Assembly: GCF_001921205.1 (NCBI RefSeq)
Contig: NZ_MSIE01000013.1
Coordinates: forward strand, 97,805-161,804
DNA from: Actinophytocola xanthii
GTDB taxonomy: Bacteria; Actinomycetota; Actinomycetes; Mycobacteriales; Pseudonocardiaceae
Length of the DNA stretch: 64,000 nucleotides
Direction of reading: 5' to 3'
The notes under the pieces are model-generated. The model was not told where the DNA came from and did no database searches. It worked only from the letters and a program-made list of their open reading frames with translations. The position numbers were made by a program, and so were the translations under genes. Within the stretch, counting starts at the first letter, position 1; the number at the start of each line of letters is the position of its first letter. Positions 58,596 to 64,000 of this stretch are shown one piece after another.

Positions 58596-59240
58596 TCAGA
58601 GCCACCCCGACTCGGTGGCGATCCGGATCGCGTCGATCCTGGTCCGGGCGCCCGCCTTGTTCATCGCGTTGGACAGGTAGTTGCGGACCGTGCCCTGGGA
58701 CAGGGACAGCTCCTTGGCGATCTCCGGGCCGCTCGCGCCGGCGGCGGCGAGCCGGAGCACGTGCAGCTCCCTCGGCGTGAACGGGTTGCGGCCGGCGGAG
58801 AGCGCGGCCATGACCAGGTTCGTGTCGATCATGGTGCCGCCCCGGGCGACGCCGCGGATGGCGGCGAGCAGGCGGGCGGCGGGAGCGTTCTTGTCGATCA
58901 GACCGGGGATGTTCGTCGCGAGCAGCCGTTTGATCAGGCCCGGCGGCCTGGACGTCGTGAGGGCGACCACCTGGCAGTCCGGGAGCCGGCGACGCAGCTC
59001 GCGTACGGTCGACAGGCCGTCCTTCTCCGGGACGTCGGCGGACACGACGGCGACGTCCGGGCGCAGACGCTGGGCGACGGCGACCACCTGGTGGTCGCAC
59101 GTGAGGTCGGCCACGACCTCCATGTCCTCCTCCTCGGAGATGACGCTGACCAGTGCCGTGCGCAGCAGTTCCATGTCCTCGGCGAGCAGCACCCTGATGG
59201 CTCCCGTGTCTGGCTGCCCGTCCGAGCGACGTAACGCCAT
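58596..59240 (-). CDS. LuxR-type response regulator of the lanthipeptide cluster (RamR/DesR-like), atypical receiver
   Basis: The 214-residue protein has a receiver-like domain (about 14-130) and a LuxR HTH (about 150-212, FTPRELHVLRLAAAGASGPEIAKEL). The first acidic pair is LLAEDMELL, but the phospho-acceptor position is Ser67 (DVAVVSADVPEKDG), so normal phosphorylation is not possible. RamR-like regulators activate the ram operon in Streptomyces, and this gene is placed to do the same. GGGAGG precedes the ATG at 59240. No partner kinase gene is near. Confidence 0.9.
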   Translation of the reverse strand: MALRRSDGQPDTGAIRVLLAEDMELLRTALVSVISEEEDMEVVADLTCDHQVVAVAQRLRPDVAVVSADVPEKDGLSTVRELRRRLPDCQVVALTTSRPPGLIKRLLATNIPGLIDKNAPAARLLAAIRGVARGGTMIDTNLVMAALSAGRNPFTPRELHVLRLAAAGASGPEIAKELSLSQGTVRNYLSNAMNKAGARTRIDAIRIATESGWL

Positions 59241-59955
59241 ACCTACCTCCCAGCCCCGACGGATGTCTACCTGGAAGAATTGTCAGGCCAGGACATATTT
59301 TTGTTACACCGGGTCCTTCTGTTGGAGTAGTGGGTCCTAATGGGAATTCTGGGAGGCTACTGACAATGCAGGAGCAGGTACTCCAGCTGGAGTAGAGGTA
59401 GCCGAATAGGGGTGTGGTAACCCTGATTTGGTGATGGCCCGGCTGGCGGCGTCCCCGGGCGGGCGTGGCGGCGGAGCGCACCGGGCGTAGGTACCTCACC
59501 GTCCGCCGCGTTCCGTCCCTGTTGATGTTCACCCGTTTCGAGTACCGGGGTCGGTCAGAGAGGGTGATTTCTCGCTCCCGTCGCCCGCGCCTCACCCGGT
59601 TGGCGGTAGGTTGTGCACACGCCGCGGGACGCTGCCCAGCCGGGCTCCACCAGGAGGATGAAGGAAGGGAATCCCCGTCCGGACGCCGGAATCCGTTCCG
59701 TGATATATGCGAATTGTGCGCGCCGGTCGGGGCGTGACTACTCCCCGTGTATTTCGTGATTTCTTCACTCGTCGCGCGGCCGGCGTAACCGGAGCATTAC
59801 TCCGCGTTTGGTGAGAATTGTCGAACAGTCCAACATCGGGTTCGGCGGGGTCGTTCCCGCCGGCCGGCACGCCGTGCCGGCCGACAGGCCGGCGGACGGT
59901 GCCCGGGCCGGCGGGGGACGGACATAGACTGGCGCCCCCGACCCGAGGAGCCAGC
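59241..59955. promoter_or_regulatory. Long spacer between the regulator and the HerA operon
   Basis: These 715 bases hold no convincing gene; a 90-codon ATG frame at 59465-59737 lacks a good ribosome-binding site and coding character. Features seen are a perfect 16-bp palindrome at 59379-59394, a related half-site TGGAGTAG near 59323-59330, ATTGTC/GACAAT half-sites at 59279 and 59362, and AT-richer tracts near 59290 and 59700-59820. It probably holds the regulator promoter and other control sites. Confidence 0.55.
59379..59394. promoter_or_regulatory. 16-bp perfect palindrome TACTCCAGCTGGAGTA
   Basis: A perfect palindrome about 140 bases upstream of the LuxR-type regulator. The half TGGAGTAG recurs near 59323-59330, about 65 bases closer to the gene. 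It is a good candidate for a dimeric regulator's binding site. Confidence 0.65.
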
Positions 59956-61737
<1,782 letters not shown>

Positions 61738-61750
61738 GCCGGAGCCGCCG

Positions 61751-62911
61751 ATGAAGATCCTGCACACGGCCGACTGGCATGTCGGCAAGGTGCTCAAGAA
61801 CCAGCCCCGGATCGACGAGCAGGGGCCGGTGCTCGCCGACCTCGTGCGCATCGCCACCGACGAGGACGTCGACCTGGTGGTCGTGGCCGGCGACCTGTTC
61901 GAGACCGCCGCGCCCACCCCCGCCGCCCAGGCGCTGGTGATGAAGACGCTGATGGCCATGCGCGCCGACGGCCGGCAGGTCGTCGTGCTCGCTGGCAACC
62001 ACGACAACCAGCGGCTCGTGCAGGACGTCTACCGCCCGGTGCTCGGGGAGCTCGGCATCCACGTCGTCGGCACCCCGCAGCGGCCGGACCGGGGCGGCAC
62101 CGTCACGATCGACACCCGCGCCGGGGAGCGGGCCGTCGTCGCGGCGCTGCCGTTCCTGTCCCACCGCGTCGCGGTCCGGGCCGCGGAGGTGCTGCTGCAC
62201 GACCCCTCGCAGCACAACCAGGACTACGCCAACCGGGTCCGGGCGATCGTGGGGATGCTCTGCGCCGGGTTCACCGCCGACAGCGTCAACCTGGTCACCA
62301 CGCACGCGACGCTGCTGGGCGGGCGCTGGGGCGGCGGCGAGCGCGCGGTGCAGACCCTGCTGGGCTACGAGGTGCCGCCCGACACGTTCCCGACCAGCAC
62401 CCACTACGCCGCGCTCGGCCACCTGCACCGCTACCAGGAGATCGCCGGGCCCTGCCCGATCGCCTACTCCGGCTCCCCGCTGGCGCTGGACTTCGGCGAG
62501 GAGGCCAACCAGGCGGTGGCGCTGGTCGTGCAGGCGACCCCGGACACCCGCGCGGCGATCCGGCCGGTCCCGGTGCGCGGCGGACGACCGCTCGCCACCC
62601 TGCGCGGCACGCTGGACGAGGTCGTCGCCGCCGGCGAGGAAACCGGGGACGCGTTCCTGCGGGTGATCCTGACCCAGAAGGCGAGCGCCGGGCTCGCCGA
62701 CCAGGTGCGGGAGAAGCTGCCCAACACCCTCGAGGTGCAGATCGACGAGCGCTTCCGCGCCCGTACCGAGTCGACCGGGGTCGTGCGCACCAGGATCGGC
62801 CGCTCGCCGACCGACCTGTTCGCCGACTTCCTCGCCGAGCGGGAGATCGAGGACCCGCGGCTGGGCGCGATGTTCGCCGAGCTGCTCGACGATTCGACGG
62901 GAGGTCGGTAG
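61751..62911 (+). CDS. sbcD: Exonuclease SbcD (Mre11-type nuclease)
   Basis: The 386-residue protein has the metallophosphoesterase motifs of SbcD/Mre11: ILHTADWHVGK (DxH), VVVAGDLFE, LAGNHDNQR (GNHD), THATLLG and LGHLHRYQ (GHxH). It binds two Mn ions and degrades DNA ends and hairpins with SbcC. The C-terminal capping domain follows to residue 386. ATG 61751 is preceded by GGAG and lies 13 bases after the HerA stop; sbcC begins 2 bases after its stop. Confidence 0.95.
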   Translation: MKILHTADWHVGKVLKNQPRIDEQGPVLADLVRIATDEDVDLVVVAGDLFETAAPTPAAQALVMKTLMAMRADGRQVVVLAGNHDNQRLVQDVYRPVLGELGIHVVGTPQRPDRGGTVTIDTRAGERAVVAALPFLSHRVAVRAAEVLLHDPSQHNQDYANRVRAIVGMLCAGFTADSVNLVTTHATLLGGRWGGGERAVQTLLGYEVPPDTFPTSTHYAALGHLHRYQEIAGPCPIAYSGSPLALDFGEEANQAVALVVQATPDTRAAIRPVPVRGGRPLATLRGTLDEVVAAGEETGDAFLRVILTQKASAGLADQVREKLPNTLEVQIDERFRARTESTGVVRTRIGRSPTDLFADFLAEREIEDPRLGAMFAELLDDSTGGR

Positions 62912-62913
62912 CC

Positions 62914-64000
62914 GTGCGGCCGCTGCGGTTGGTGTTCGAGGGCTTCGGCAGCTACCGGGACCACACCGACGTGCAGCTGTCCGATGTGGACTTCTTCGTG
63001 CTGACCGGGCCGACCGGTGCGGGGAAGTCGACGGTCATCGACGCGCTCTGCTTCGCGCTGTACGGCACGGTCCCGCGCTGGGGCAAGACCAACGCGATCC
63101 GCGACGCGCTCGCCCCCTCGGTCAACGAGTGCACGGTGGGCCTGGTGTTCGAGGCCTCGGGCGGCCGGTACGCGGCGGTCCGCCAGCTGCGCCGGGACGC
63201 CCGGGGCAAGGTGCACACCCGGGAGGCGCGGCTGGACCGGCTCGACCCGTCCGTGCCGCCGGACGCCGAGCTGGCAGCGGTGCTCGAGGTCGCTCAGCCG
63301 GTGGCCGAGGGCGAGCGGGTCAGCGGCGCGGTCGCCGAGCTGCTCGGCATCGGCTACGAGCAGTTCACCCAGTGCGTCGTGCTGCCCCAGGGCAGGTTCG
63401 CGGAGTTCCTGCAGGCCAAGCCCGGCGACCGGCAGGACCTGCTGATCCAGCTGCTGGCCTACGCCGTCTACGAGGACGTCGGGCAGCGCGCCCGCGAGCG
63501 GGCGAAGGTCGCCACCGGGAAGCTCGAGATGGCCACCAAACGGCTCGACGAGCTGGGCACGGTCACCGACGACGTGGTCGCCGCGGCGACCCGCAGGGCC
63601 CGCGAGCTCGAGGACCTGACCTCGGCCGTGGACGACGCGGTCGAGGAGATGGCCACGCTGCGGCAGCGGTGGACCGAGGCGAACGAGAAGGCCCGGGCGG
63701 CGGCCGCGGTGCTCACCGAGCTCGACGCGCTGCGCCGCCCCGCCGACCTGGTGGACTTGTCCACCCGGCTGGCCGTCGCCGACGAGGAGATCGAGAACCG
63801 GACCGAGGCCCGGGTGGCGGCCGAGAAGTCCGAGGCGGAGACCGAGGCCGCCCGGGCCGAGCTGCCGGACCCGGCCGTGCTGGCCCGCTGGCGGGACGCA
63901 CACGCCCGCGCCACCGCGCTGCACGCACGCCTCGAGCGGTCCCGGGCCGCCGCGGTGACCGCCGAGCAGGCCGAGCGGACCGCGGCGGCCGAGCTCGCGG
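62914..64000 (+). CDS. sbcC: Exonuclease SbcC/Rad50-type ATPase, N-terminal part
   Basis: The frame runs to the end of the window, giving 362 codons. The N terminus has the SMC/Rad50 opening LRLVFEGFGSYRD and Walker A GPTGAGKST (residues 32-40). The Q-loop region reads QCVVLPQGRFAEFLQAK, typical of SbcC. From about residue 190 the sequence becomes a charged coiled coil. The hook, second coil and C-terminal ATPase lobe lie beyond the window. GTG 62914 lies 2 bases after sbcD. Confidence 0.93.
   Translation, partial: MRPLRLVFEGFGSYRDHTDVQLSDVDFFVLTGPTGAGKSTVIDALCFALYGTVPRWGKTNAIRDALAPSVNECTVGLVFEASGGRYAAVRQLRRDARGKVHTREARLDRLDPSVPPDAELAAVLEVAQPVAEGERVSGAVAELLGIGYEQFTQCVVLPQGRFAEFLQAKPGDRQDLLIQLLAYAVYEDVGQRARERAKVATGKLEMATKRLDELGTVTDDVVAAATRRARELEDLTSAVDDAVEEMATLRQRWTEANEKARAAAAVLTELDALRRPADLVDLSTRLAVADEEIENRTEARVAAEKSEAETEAARAELPDPAVLARWRDAHARATALHARLERSRAAAVTAEQAERTAAAELA

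Noticed and set aside
59465..59737. 90-codon ATG frame in the long spacer
   Set aside because: No ribosome-binding site, Arg-rich composition typical of random GC-rich frames, no recognisable domain.

Overview
The window is GC-rich actinomycete DNA. GTG starts are frequent, stop/start overlaps such as ATGA and GTGA are common, and several genes appear to be transcribed without a 5' leader. The gene set (purine-degradation operon, treXYZ, UdgX, DinB with an actinobacterial SOS box, a SapB-type lanthipeptide cluster, a GH9 cellulase) suggests a filamentous actinomycete, most likely of the Pseudonocardiaceae type. That placement is inference from gene content. No tRNA, rRNA, CRISPR array, intact IS element or prophage was recognised.

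Layout. 1-1.0 kb: 3' end of a secreted GH9 cellulase, a strong terminator and a short repeat patch. 1.16-7.84 kb: a tightly packed operon for xanthine and urate breakdown (uraD, uraH, uricase, three xanthine dehydrogenase subunits and an 8-oxoguanine deaminase placed between them). 8.1-10.2 kb: a PAS-GGDEF-EAL protein whose catalytic motifs are degraded. 10.2-13.0 kb: a small regulatory module (HTH regulator, two tiny genes, a VOC protein, a 91-residue orphan) with several palindromes and an 11-bp tandem repeat. 13.0-16.0 kb: NTF2-like protein, LysE exporter and GH13 amylase on the minus strand. 16.0-19.5 kb: a heterodimeric ABC exporter whose two halves carry complementary degenerate ATP sites. 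19.5-28.9 kb: LacI, MerR and MarR regulators with their likely operators, an RHH-ClpN regulator, a two-component system with a PepSY partner, GNAT, AhpD-like and methyltransferase genes. 29-38.2 kb: two EEP-family proteins, dinB, a sodium/solute symporter, udgX, FUSC and AI-2E membrane proteins. 38.2-46.8 kb: an alpha-glucan/trehalose block on the minus strand (malQ, treX, treY, treZ). 47-51.8 kb: a phospholipase D-type protein, two tandem GDSL hydrolases, a GCS2-type ligase and a DUF2277 protein.

51.9-59.2 kb is the most distinctive part: a class III lanthipeptide cluster with LanKC synthetase, a 49-residue precursor carrying two SxxSxxxC labionin motifs, two ABC half-transporters and a LuxR-type regulator, the same gene kinds as the SapB ram cluster. 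Departures include a 22-codon upstream frame coupled to the first transporter, an 87-bp-repeat small frame coupled to the second, and a regulator with Ser in place of the phospho-acceptor Asp. 59.2-60.0 kb is a long regulatory-looking spacer. 60-64 kb starts a HerA-like ATPase - SbcD - SbcC operon that runs off the window.

A 162/163-bp non-coding element with 19-bp imperfect terminal inverted repeats occurs twice in opposite orientation (14.2 and 22.7 kb), about 96% identical. It looks like a MITE targeting CTAG. In one place it supplies the stop codons of two convergent genes; in the other its edge overlaps a promoter -10 box.
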